This document shows, in pieces, positions 17,626-24,807 of a stretch of 64,000 nt of DNA. Both the position numbers and the translations under genes were made by a program. A model generated the notes under the pieces. It was given only the letters and a program-made list of their open reading frames with translations. It searched no databases and was not told where the DNA came from. Source of the stretch: Nocardia salmonicida NBRC 13393. GTDB lineage: Bacteria; Actinomycetota; Actinomycetes; Mycobacteriales; Mycobacteriaceae. Every line of letters starts with the position of its first letter. Position 1 is the first letter of the stretch. The stretch covers positions 1 through 64,000 of the forward strand of contig NZ_BDBR01000018.1 of assembly GCF_001613085.1 (NCBI RefSeq). The letters run 5' to 3'.

Positions 17626-18276
17626 TCAGTTCAGCACGGTGGCGACGATGCCGGCGAGGTAGCCGAGCCGCGCCACTTCCGACGGCCGGAAGTCGGGTCC
17701 GCCGGGGCGGCCGAGCAACAGCGATCTGCCGGTGTTGCCCAGCGGAGCGGCGGCGAGTTTGGTGTCCATGTCGCGCCAGATCTCCGGCACCCAGTCGGCC
17801 TCGCCGTCGAGCCACATCGGCTTCTCGATGGGCATCCACGGGGCCGAACCCGCTTGTGTCTCAGGGGCACTCGGGCTGCCGACGATGCGGTAGGCGCCCG
17901 CGGGGCCCAAGCCGATGATCGTGGACCAACCGACGCGCAGAACGCGGGGGCAGCCGTCGACGAGAACCTGGAGGCGGTCGTCACGGGCGCTGGCGACCTG
18001 GTCGATCAGTTCGAGTTCGCGGTGGGTGTCGAGGACGCCGGAGTACGGGCGAATGGAGTCGACGCTCACATCGCGCACCGATTCCGCGGCGGTGATGAGG
18101 GTGTCGGGCAGTGCGCCGGTGGGGACTTCGACGACGAGATCGTCGATCGCGAAGCCGGCGCCGCGTTCCACGACATCGAGCGAGAGGATGTCCGCGCCGA
18201 CCCCGCCGAGGGCGAGTGCGAGGGAGCCGAGGCTTCCCGGTCGATCCGGAAGTTGCACGCGGAGCAGGTATGACAC
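17626..18276 (-). CDS. ACT-domain amino-acid-binding protein
   Basis: A 216-residue protein starting at GTG 18276, chosen for the GGAAAGGAACG site just upstream. An ACT domain fills residues 1-70 (LLRVQLPDRPGSLGSLALAL, ILSLDVVERGAGFAIDDLVV). The C-terminal 140 residues look GAF-like (GRSLLLGRPGGPDFRPSEVA) without clear catalytic residues. ACT domains sense amino acids. Size and place between ligA and gatC match M. tuberculosis Rv3013. It is divergent from gatC, sharing a 233-bp promoter region. Confidence 0.83.
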   Translation of the reverse strand: MSYLLRVQLPDRPGSLGSLALALGGVGADILSLDVVERGAGFAIDDLVVEVPTGALPDTLITAAESVRDVSVDSIRPYSGVLDTHRELELIDQVASARDDRLQVLVDGCPRVLRVGWSTIIGLGPAGAYRIVGSPSAPETQAGSAPWMPIEKPMWLDGEADWVPEIWRDMDTKLAAAPLGNTGRSLLLGRPGGPDFRPSEVARLGYLAGIVATVLN

Positions 18277-18509
18277 GTGCGTTCCTTTCCATAACGGCCG
18301 GGGTTGTTCGAGACGAATACCCGGTGAAGCAATACTTACACCCCTGAACGCGGGTTCTCGACCCGAAGTATGACCCCATCGGCGCGACATGCGCGAACTT
18401 TCGTGTGAGCGGGTGCGTCCGACGTGCGGGGACGGGCGCGTAAAAACCTCGAGGACCCGCCAATTAGGCTGTACGAATACTGCCCACCGAAGCCGAAAGG
18501 GGTCCCGCG

Positions 18510-18806
18510 GTGCCCGCAATCTCCCGCGACGAGGTCGCTCACCTCGCCCGGCTGTCCCGGCTGGCGTTGACCGACGCCGAACTCGACCAGTTCGCCGGTC
18601 AGCTGGATTCGATCCTCAGCCACGTGCAGACCATCACCGAGGTCGCCGCCGATGTCCCCGCCACCGCGTCGCCGAACCCGACGACCAATGTGACCAGGCC
18701 CGATGTGGTCGTCACCGGCCTCACTCCCGAGCAGGCGCTGGACCAGGCGCCCGCGGTGGAAGAACAGCGTTTCCTGGTCCCGCAGATCCTGGGAGAGGGC
18801 GAATGA
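18510..18806 (+). CDS. gatC: Asp/Glu-tRNA(Asn/Gln) amidotransferase subunit C
   Basis: A 98-residue clamp subunit that holds GatA and GatB together. The opening ISRDEVAHLARLSRLALTDA and the conserved Pro-rich closing segment (EEQRFLVPQILGEGE) are diagnostic. It starts at GTG 18510 behind GAAAGGGG. Its stop overlaps the gatA ATG. With GatA and the distant GatB it converts misacylated Asp-tRNA(Asn) and Glu-tRNA(Gln). Confidence 0.95.
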   Translation: MPAISRDEVAHLARLSRLALTDAELDQFAGQLDSILSHVQTITEVAADVPATASPNPTTNVTRPDVVVTGLTPEQALDQAPAVEEQRFLVPQILGEGE

Positions 18807-20290
18807 CGGAGTTGACCCAGCTGTCGGCTGCGGAGCTGGCCAGCAAGATCCACGGCGGCGAGGTGTCCTCCACCGAGGTCACCCAGGCGCATCTGGATCG
18901 CATCGGCAAGGTCGACGGTGAGCTCAACGCCTTCCTGCACGTCGCCGGTGAGGAGGCACTGGCCGCGGCCGCCGTGGTCGACGCCGCGCTCGCCGCGGGC
19001 GATAGCCCTGCCTCGTCGCTGGCGGGAGTTCCGTTGGCGCTCAAGGACGTTTTCACCACCACCGACATGCCGACCACCTGCGCCTCGAAGATCCTCGAGG
19101 GCTGGATGTCGCCGTACGACGCGACGGTCACCTCCCGGTTGCGCGCCGCGGGCATCCCGATTCTCGGCAAGACCAATATGGACGAGTTCGCGATGGGCTC
19201 CTCCACCGAGAACTCCGCCTACGGCCCCACCCGCAACCCCTGGGACACCACCCGCATCCCCGGCGGTTCCGGCGGCGGTTCGGCGGCGGCACTGGCCTCG
19301 TTCCAGGCGCCGTTGGCCATCGGAACCGATACCGGTGGCTCGATTCGTCAGCCCGCCGCGGTCACCGCGACGGTCGGCGTGAAGCCCACCTACGGCACCG
19401 TCTCCCGGTACGGCCTCGTCGCCTGCGCGTCGTCGCTGGATCAGGGTGGCCCGTGTGGTCGCACCGTGCTCGACACCGCGCTGCTGCACGAGGTGATCGC
19501 CGGGTACGACCCGCGTGACTCCACCTCGCGCAACGTCGCGGTGGCGCCCGTCGTCGAGGCCGCCAAACAGGGCGCCAATGGTGACCTGACCGGCGTGCGC
19601 GTCGGTGTGGTGCGCGAATTGCACTCCGACAGTTATCAATCCGGCGTGCTCGCCTCCTTCGACGCCGCGGTCGCGGTGCTGAAGGAACTGGGCGCCGAGG
19701 TGATCGAGGTGTCGTGCCCGAGCTTCGAGTACGCGCTGTCCTCGTACTACCTGGTGATGCCCTCGGAGGTGTCGTCGAACCTGGCGCGCTTCGATGCCAT
19801 GCGCTACGGCCTGCGCGTCGGTGACGACGGCAGCCACAGCGCCGACCAGGTGATGTCGCTGACCCGTGAGGCCGGTTTCGGCCCGGAGGTCAAGCGCCGC
19901 ATCATGATCGGCACCTACGCGCTGTCGGCGGGCTACTACGACGCCTACTACGGCCAGGCCCTCAAGGTCCGCACGATGATCGCGCGCGACTTCGACGCCG
20001 CCTACGAGCAGGTCGACGTGCTCGTCTCGCCGACCAGCCCGTTCACTCCGTGGAAGCTGGGCGAGAAGGTCGACGACCCGCTGGCCATGTACCTGTCGGA
20101 CCTGTGCACCCTGCCGACCAACCTGGCGGGCCACCCCGGCATGTCGGTGCCGTCGGGTCTGTCGGCCGACGACAACCTGCCGGTGGGTCTGCAGATCATG
20201 GCGCCCGCGCTGGCCGATGACCGCCTGTACCGGGTGGGCGCGGCCTACGAGGTGGCGCGCGGCGCGCTGCCGATCCCGAGCGCTGTCTGA
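18803..20290 (+). CDS. gatA: Asp/Glu-tRNA(Asn/Gln) amidotransferase subunit A
   Basis: A 495-residue amidase-signature enzyme that releases ammonia from glutamine. The Ser-cisSer-Lys triad is Lys81 (PLALKDVFTT), Ser156 (IPGGSGGGSA) and nucleophile Ser180 (GTDTGGSIRQPA), each two residues later than in the S. aureus enzyme. The usual GGSS is GGSG here; the catalytic Ser is kept. The ATG at 18803 overlaps the gatC stop. A strong terminator closes the operon 12 bp downstream. gatB is 23 kb away. Confidence 0.97.
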   Translation: MTELTQLSAAELASKIHGGEVSSTEVTQAHLDRIGKVDGELNAFLHVAGEEALAAAAVVDAALAAGDSPASSLAGVPLALKDVFTTTDMPTTCASKILEGWMSPYDATVTSRLRAAGIPILGKTNMDEFAMGSSTENSAYGPTRNPWDTTRIPGGSGGGSAAALASFQAPLAIGTDTGGSIRQPAAVTATVGVKPTYGTVSRYGLVACASSLDQGGPCGRTVLDTALLHEVIAGYDPRDSTSRNVAVAPVVEAAKQGANGDLTGVRVGVVRELHSDSYQSGVLASFDAAVAVLKELGAEVIEVSCPSFEYALSSYYLVMPSEVSSNLARFDAMRYGLRVGDDGSHSADQVMSLTREAGFGPEVKRRIMIGTYALSAGYYDAYYGQALKVRTMIARDFDAAYEQVDVLVSPTSPFTPWKLGEKVDDPLAMYLSDLCTLPTNLAGHPGMSVPSGLSADDNLPVGLQIMAPALADDRLYRVGAAYEVARGALPIPSAV

Positions 20291-20302
20291 GAGAAGTCGC
20301 AC

Positions 20303-20345
20303 AAGCGGGGCGCGCCGATTCGAAGGAATCCGGCGCGCCCCGCTT
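20303..20345 (+). terminator. Intrinsic terminator of gatCA
   Basis: AAGCGGGGCGCGCCG (20303-20317) pairs with CGGCGCGCCCCGCTT (20331-20345); the inner GATTC/GAATC extends the stem with one bulge to a GAAG loop. TTTGTTTG-like sequence follows. The stem is symmetric and could also serve the convergent gene ending at 20376. Confidence 0.9.
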
Positions 20346-20375
20346 GTTTGTCGGTTGCCTGTCGGTAGTGGGCGC

Positions 20376-20807
20376 CTACGCCACCGCGCGCCTGCCTACG
20401 CCCGCCGTCATCGCGGTGAAACCGGCCCGCAGATCCTTGCCGAGCGCCAACGTCACGACGGGGCTCAACCAGCCCGCGAGGGTGAATCGGGACTCGTAGC
20501 GGCACCGGTCGGGGCCGAGCGGCACGACGGTGTGCGAGCGCAGGCTGTGCAGCGCGCCCAGCGGCACGGGCTTCATCGTGTAGCTGAACTCGACGCCCGG
20601 GGTATGGGTGCGAATCCATTCCCGCTGTGGACGGCGGTTGTTGCCGAGCTTGACCTGCATGTCGATGGTCGAGCCCGGTTCCAGCGTGCTCGACGCCTCG
20701 TAGCAGAAGGTGTTCCACTCGCCGTAGCGCTCGAAATCCGTGAGCACCTCCCACACCTTCGCGGCGGGGGCGTCGATCTCGATCGTTTCGTCGATGACTA
20801 GAGACAT
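20376..20807 (-). CDS. SRPBCC (START-like) family protein
   Basis: A 143-residue protein with the helix-grip fold signature of polyketide cyclase/AHSA1-type proteins: TIEIDAPAAKVWEVLTDFER at the start and a GWLSPVVTLALGKDLRAGFT C-terminal helix. These bind a hydrophobic ligand in a deep cavity; no catalytic residues can be assigned. The ATG at 20807 is at the natural domain start. Convergent with gatA. Confidence 0.83.
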   Translation of the reverse strand: MSLVIDETIEIDAPAAKVWEVLTDFERYGEWNTFCYEASSTLEPGSTIDMQVKLGNNRRPQREWIRTHTPGVEFSYTMKPVPLGALHSLRSHTVVPLGPDRCRYESRFTLAGWLSPVVTLALGKDLRAGFTAMTAGVGRRAVA

Positions 20808-20851
20808 GCGTGAAAACTAGGACATGTTCTAGTTTTCGGCAACTGCATCAT

Positions 20852-20909
20852 GCGTACCTCCGCCTTCGCTGCGGCCATGCGCAGCTGAGGAACGCTCCGC
20901 GTCTGCGCC
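20852..20909. repeat. Short interspersed repeat, copy A
   Basis: A 58-bp intergenic segment beginning GCGTACCTCCGCCTTCGCT and ending with AGGAACGCT-C-CG-C-GTCTGCGCC. It recurs at 23003-23064 with the same 19-bp start and nearly the same end but a different middle. The ends are an imperfect inverted pair (GCGTACCTC/GAGGAACGC, 8 of 9). It could form an RNA hairpin or be a tiny non-autonomous element. Confidence 0.6.
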
Positions 20910-20911
20910 TG

Positions 20912-21670
20912 TCATGCGAACCGGCGGCGTAGTTTGCGCATCGCGTCGATGATCACGGCCGAGGCCGCCGTCACCGCGAACAAACCGAGGACCGTGCGGG
21001 CGAGCGGCCAGAGATTGGGCCGGTCGGCCGGGTCGGTCTGGGCGAAGACGTTCTCCACCACCGGTGCGCCGTACTCCTGGCGTCGTGAGTTCACGTCCAC
21101 GGCGGTGAACGCGATATCGGCCATCACGCCGCAGCGGGCCCGGGAGAACTCGTCGTCGCGCTGCTGGCAGGAGGCGTGGATGCGCCGGTTCAGCGCCGCG
21201 TCCACCGAGCGGCGCGCCCATCCGCCGAGGGGTTGGTCGACCCGCTCGGCGTAGCGCAGCACGTCGTAGCCCAGGTCGTGAGCCTTGCACGCCGACTCGA
21301 ACTCGGCGGGCAGCGTCACCGGCGAGGAACAGCCGCCGTTCGGGTTCACCAGCAGACCGTCCAGCGGCGCGGGGTCGTAGCCGAACTTGTAGCCGAAATC
21401 GCGGGGGATGAGTGAGGTGGCGTCCGGGCTGTCGTCGATGAGCGCGCGTACCGCGGCGGCGGCCGCGACGTTCTCGGTGCCGCCCGGGGTGGTGCCCATG
21501 GCGCCCGGCGCCGACATGACCACGGCGGCGGCCATGGCCAGCCCGGCCGTGCACAGCGCGACACCGCTACGACGGCGGTGCTGCGAGGGAGCGGGGGACG
21601 GCGCGGAGGCGGCGGAATCTGCGGTACGGGCCCGAGCGGCGGCGGGTACCGGGCGAAGCGGGGTGTTCAT
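20912..21670 (-). CDS. Secreted or membrane-tethered prokaryotic phospholipase A2-like protein
   Basis: A 252-residue protein. A long N-terminal stretch precedes a hydrophobic signal or anchor (VALCTAGLAMAAAVVMSAPG, about 37-56). The core carries the phospholipase A2 signature with the catalytic pair His131-Asp132 (CKAHDLGYDVLRYAE), a Gly-rich calcium-loop candidate (VNPNGGCSSP) and four cysteines (114, 128, 168, 180) placed for two disulfides. A C-terminal transmembrane helix with a basic tail (VLGLFAVTAASAVIIDAMRK) would tether it, which is unusual for this family. It is divergent from a sensor kinase gene. Confidence 0.78.
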   Translation of the reverse strand: MNTPLRPVPAAARARTADSAASAPSPAPSQHRRRSGVALCTAGLAMAAAVVMSAPGAMGTTPGGTENVAAAAAVRALIDDSPDATSLIPRDFGYKFGYDPAPLDGLLVNPNGGCSSPVTLPAEFESACKAHDLGYDVLRYAERVDQPLGGWARRSVDAALNRRIHASCQQRDDEFSRARCGVMADIAFTAVDVNSRRQEYGAPVVENVFAQTDPADRPNLWPLARTVLGLFAVTAASAVIIDAMRKLRRRFA

Positions 21671-21837
21671 GGCCTCCGACAGTAAGGAGCGGGTCTCGCC
21701 GCGGGTATCCCGCTGCGGACCGGTTTATCGGGGCGCGCGGGTGGCATGCCCGGCGCCGGGGTCACACCAGGGTAGGGGGTCGTATTCGGTTCGTGGGTAT
21801 GAGGTCCGGTGACCGGACGGTTCGTAGGCTGACTGTC

Positions 21838-23001
21838 ATGTCCGCACCACCACGCTCCGCTGCGCGAGGAATACCCGCGCGCACCTGGTTCGACTTCGCA
21901 ACGGTGCTGGTCGCGCTGATTTTGTACAGCATCGCGTGGCCGACGCTGTTCGTGACCCACGAGGTCTCGCCGGTCACGGCGCCACTGCTGTCGGCGCTGG
22001 CGGCCTTCCCTATCCTGTTCGTGCGGGTCAACCCGGCGATGGGCTGGGCGATCTCCGCGGGGGCCGCGCTGCTGTTCTCGATCGGCATGCAGCCGAGCGC
22101 GGACAACGACCTGCCCTTCCAAGTCGTGCACATCATCGTGCTGTTCGTGCTGCTGTTCGCGGTGGCGTTGCGGGCCTCGGTGCCGATCGTGGTCGTCGCC
22201 TGGGCCGCCACCTCGATGCTGTTCGCCACGACCATGCCCGGGTCGCAGAGCGGTCCGCTCTGGGGCTGGGCGATGGGGTTCGGCGCGCTGGCGCTGTTCG
22301 GCTATCTCGTGCGGATCCTGCTGGCCTCGCGGCGCAAGCTGGAGCGGCAGGAAGAGGTCACCGAGCTCGAGCGCGCGCGTCGGGCGATTCTAGAGGAGAA
22401 GGCGCGCATCGCCCGCGACCTGCACGATGTGGTCGCCCACCACATGTCCATGGTGGTGGTGCAGGCGCAGACAGCGCCGTACCGGATCACCGACCTCGAC
22501 CAGGCCTCGCGGGCCGAATTCGAATCCATCGGCGCGACCGCCCGCACCGCGCTCAACGAGATCCGTGGCCTGCTCGGGGTGTTGCGCAGCGATGGCCAGT
22601 TGCCCGAACACGCGCCGCAGCCGCGTGCCTCCGACGTGCTCGCCCTGTGCGCGTCGGCGCTGCGCGCGGGTCTGCCGGTCGACTGGACGGTGACCGGGGA
22701 CCTGGATTCTGTGCCGGAGACGACCGGGCTGGTCGTCTATCGCGTGGTGCAGGAGTCGATGGCCAACTGCGCGCGGCACGCACCGGGCGCTGCGGTGCAG
22801 GTCGCGGTGGCGGTCGAGCCCGGCGTGGTGAGCGTGACCGTGCACAACGCCGCCACCGCCACGGTGCCGCAGCCCGGCGCGGGCGGTGGTCACGGCATCG
22901 ACGGTATGCGCACCCGCGTTGTCGCGGTCGGCGGTGAACTCCACGCGGCGCCCACCCTCACCGGCGGATTCGAGGTCTCCGTGAAACTGCCCACCCACTA
23001 G
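21838..23001 (+). CDS. NarL/DesK-type sensor histidine kinase
   Basis: A 387-residue membrane kinase. About five transmembrane helices fill residues 15-160. The HisKA_3 dimerisation helix holds phospho-acceptor His196 in ARDLHDVVAHHMSM, and the HATPase_c domain has the N box (VVQESMANCARHAPG) and GGGHGIDGMRTR G box. The start is ATG 21838; an in-frame GTG at 21793 is possible. It pairs with the response regulator 79 bp downstream, with a short interspersed repeat in the gap. The signal is unknown; sensing is likely within the membrane. Confidence 0.9.
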   Translation: MSAPPRSAARGIPARTWFDFATVLVALILYSIAWPTLFVTHEVSPVTAPLLSALAAFPILFVRVNPAMGWAISAGAALLFSIGMQPSADNDLPFQVVHIIVLFVLLFAVALRASVPIVVVAWAATSMLFATTMPGSQSGPLWGWAMGFGALALFGYLVRILLASRRKLERQEEVTELERARRAILEEKARIARDLHDVVAHHMSMVVVQAQTAPYRITDLDQASRAEFESIGATARTALNEIRGLLGVLRSDGQLPEHAPQPRASDVLALCASALRAGLPVDWTVTGDLDSVPETTGLVVYRVVQESMANCARHAPGAAVQVAVAVEPGVVSVTVHNAATATVPQPGAGGGHGIDGMRTRVVAVGGELHAAPTLTGGFEVSVKLPTH

Positions 23002-23002
23002 G

Positions 23003-23064
23003 GCGTACCTCCGCCTTCGCTCCGAACGTGCGCGAAAGACCGAGGAACGCTTCGTGTCTGCGCC
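23003..23064. repeat. Short interspersed repeat, copy B
   Basis: The second copy of the element at 20852-20909, here 62 bp between the kinase stop and the response regulator start. The first 19 bases are identical, the middle differs, and GAGGAACGCTTCGTGTCTGCGCC closes it. It would lie in the kinase-regulator transcript. Confidence 0.6.
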
Positions 23065-23079
23065 CTCTAAGGTGGTTGG

Positions 23080-23745
23080 GTGGCTATTACCGTGTTGATC
23101 GCCGACGACCAGGCGATGGTTCGCCAGGGTTTCGGCGCCCTGCTGGGCGCGCAGACCGATATCAGCGTCGTCGGCGACGCACCCGACGGCAAAGTGGCGG
23201 TGGCCGAGGCCAAGCGGCTGCGTCCCGATGTGGTGCTGATGGATGTGCGGATGCCGCAGATGAACGGTCTCGACGCCGCCCGTGCGATCCTGACCGCGAA
23301 TTTCGATCCGCCGGTGCGGGTGCTCATGCTCACCACCTTCGACATCGACGACTACGTCTACGAGGCGCTGAGCATCGGCGCGAGCGGATTCCTGCTCAAG
23401 GACGCGCCCGCCGAGGAATTGGTGCGCGCGGTACGGGTGGTCGCCGACGGTGAGGCGCTGCTCGCGCCCACCATCACCCGCAGGCTCATCGCCGACGTCA
23501 CCCGCAGGCGCAATTCGGTACGCGCCGCCCCGGCGCCCGCGCTCGGCACGCTGACCCCGCGCGAACGCGAGGTGCTCGAACTGGTGGCCAAGGGGTTGTC
23601 GAACACCGAGATCGCCGCGGCGCTGTTCGTGGCCGAGCAGACCGTGAAAACCCATGTCTCCAAGGTGTTCTCGAAGCTCGGGCTGCGCGACCGCGCCCAG
23701 GCCGTGGTCCTGGCCTATGAATCCGGCCTGGTCGTTCCCGGCTGA
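23080..23745 (+). CDS. LuxR/NarL-family response regulator
   Basis: A 221-residue regulator. The receiver domain has phospho-acceptor Asp55 (VVLMDVRMPQMNGLDA), the acidic pair in IADDQ and Lys in FLLKDAPAEEL. The C-terminal HTH_LUXR is LTPREREVLELVAKGLSNTE, then VKTHVSKVFSKLGLRDR. It starts at GTG 23080. It is the partner of the upstream kinase. The regulon is unknown; the flanking phospholipase-like gene is a local candidate. Confidence 0.93.
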   Translation: MAITVLIADDQAMVRQGFGALLGAQTDISVVGDAPDGKVAVAEAKRLRPDVVLMDVRMPQMNGLDAARAILTANFDPPVRVLMLTTFDIDDYVYEALSIGASGFLLKDAPAEELVRAVRVVADGEALLAPTITRRLIADVTRRRNSVRAAPAPALGTLTPREREVLELVAKGLSNTEIAAALFVAEQTVKTHVSKVFSKLGLRDRAQAVVLAYESGLVVPG

Positions 23746-23755
23746 GCCGGCGCGC

Positions 23756-24655
23756 TCAGCGCGGGCAGACCCCGCCGCGCAGTTCCGGCAGGTGCCGGGC
23801 CAGCAGCAGCGCCAGCCGGTCGAGCAGCGCGGTGGTGTCGTCGAACGATCCCGAATCAGCTTGCGCGGCAAGGGCTACCGCGAGCTGACCGCTGCCGACG
23901 GGCACCAGTCCGAACTGGCGCACGGTGTAGATTCCGGTGATGTCGTCGGGGCCCCAGCCGCCTTTGAACTCGGTGTCGTCGAGCAGACCGAGACCCCAGC
24001 CCTGTTCTTCGGTGATCTCGCCCATCATCGTGGTGACGACCTCGGCGTGCGGCAGGCACGGCAGCCGCGACGCGAACCGCACCTGGTTGGCCAGCGACCA
24101 CTCGGTGCCACCGAAGGAGGTGCCGTCGAGTTCGGTGCGGGTGCCCGTCTTCCCGGTGGCCGCGTCGCCCGCCTCGTCGAGGATCTGCTGCACGGCGTCG
24201 GCGGCCTCCGGTGCGTCACCCAGGGATTCCCACAGACCTTCGGCCGCGTCGTTGTCCGACACCGTGATCGCGGCCTGCGCCATCTCGAAGATCGACTGGT
24301 CCTGATCGTGGCGCAACGCGGCGACCGCGAGCGGGATCTTGATGGTGGACCAGGCGATGCCGGTGGTCCAGTCGCCGTAGATCGTCATCCGGCCGCCACC
24401 GACCGGCATCAAGGCCATGCCCACCTGTCCGGGGAGATTCGATTGCAGCTGAGTGAACTCCGCGGCCAGCGAATCGGGCAGCACGATGGACAGTCCCGGA
24501 TGCCAGGCGTCTTCGCTGTTGACGGTGACCGTGGGCGCGCTCACTGCCGTCGGGGTGCCGGGCGTGGCACACGAGGTGGCCAGCGCGGCCGTTGCCAGCG
24601 CCCCACAGAGCAGCAGCCTGCGACAGGCAGCCGCCTTTCCGGTCGACTTCACCAC
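23756..24655 (-). CDS. Exported serine hydrolase, class-A beta-lactamase-like
   Basis: A 299-residue protein with GTG start 24655 behind GGGGAGG. The signal segment LLLCGALATAALATSC ends at Cys29, but Ala at -3 makes this a weak lipobox. The active-site motif is SxxK, Ser103 and Lys106 in AWSTIKIPLAVAAL; SDN at 133-135 (TVSDNDAA) matches the second class-A motif. A clear third KTG before the last strand is not placed. Activity on beta-lactams is uncertain; a peptidoglycan-related role is equally possible. A paralog lies at 39959-40843. Confidence 0.78.
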   Translation of the reverse strand: MVKSTGKAAACRRLLLCGALATAALATSCATPGTPTAVSAPTVTVNSEDAWHPGLSIVLPDSLAAEFTQLQSNLPGQVGMALMPVGGGRMTIYGDWTTGIAWSTIKIPLAVAALRHDQDQSIFEMAQAAITVSDNDAAEGLWESLGDAPEAADAVQQILDEAGDAATGKTGTRTELDGTSFGGTEWSLANQVRFASRLPCLPHAEVVTTMMGEITEEQGWGLGLLDDTEFKGGWGPDDITGIYTVRQFGLVPVGSGQLAVALAAQADSGSFDDTTALLDRLALLLARHLPELRGGVCPR

Positions 24656-24807
24656 CGAATCCTCCCCACCACCCAGTGCGCGTGTGCTTCGGCGGTGCAA
24701 ACTTCTCGTCGAGCGCGTCCGGACGCTACCGGACGACTGTTAGCAAGTTTCACCGATTTTTGGCGAGAATTCGAATGAGCGTGGTCACACGGTCGGAAGG
24801 GGGTCAC

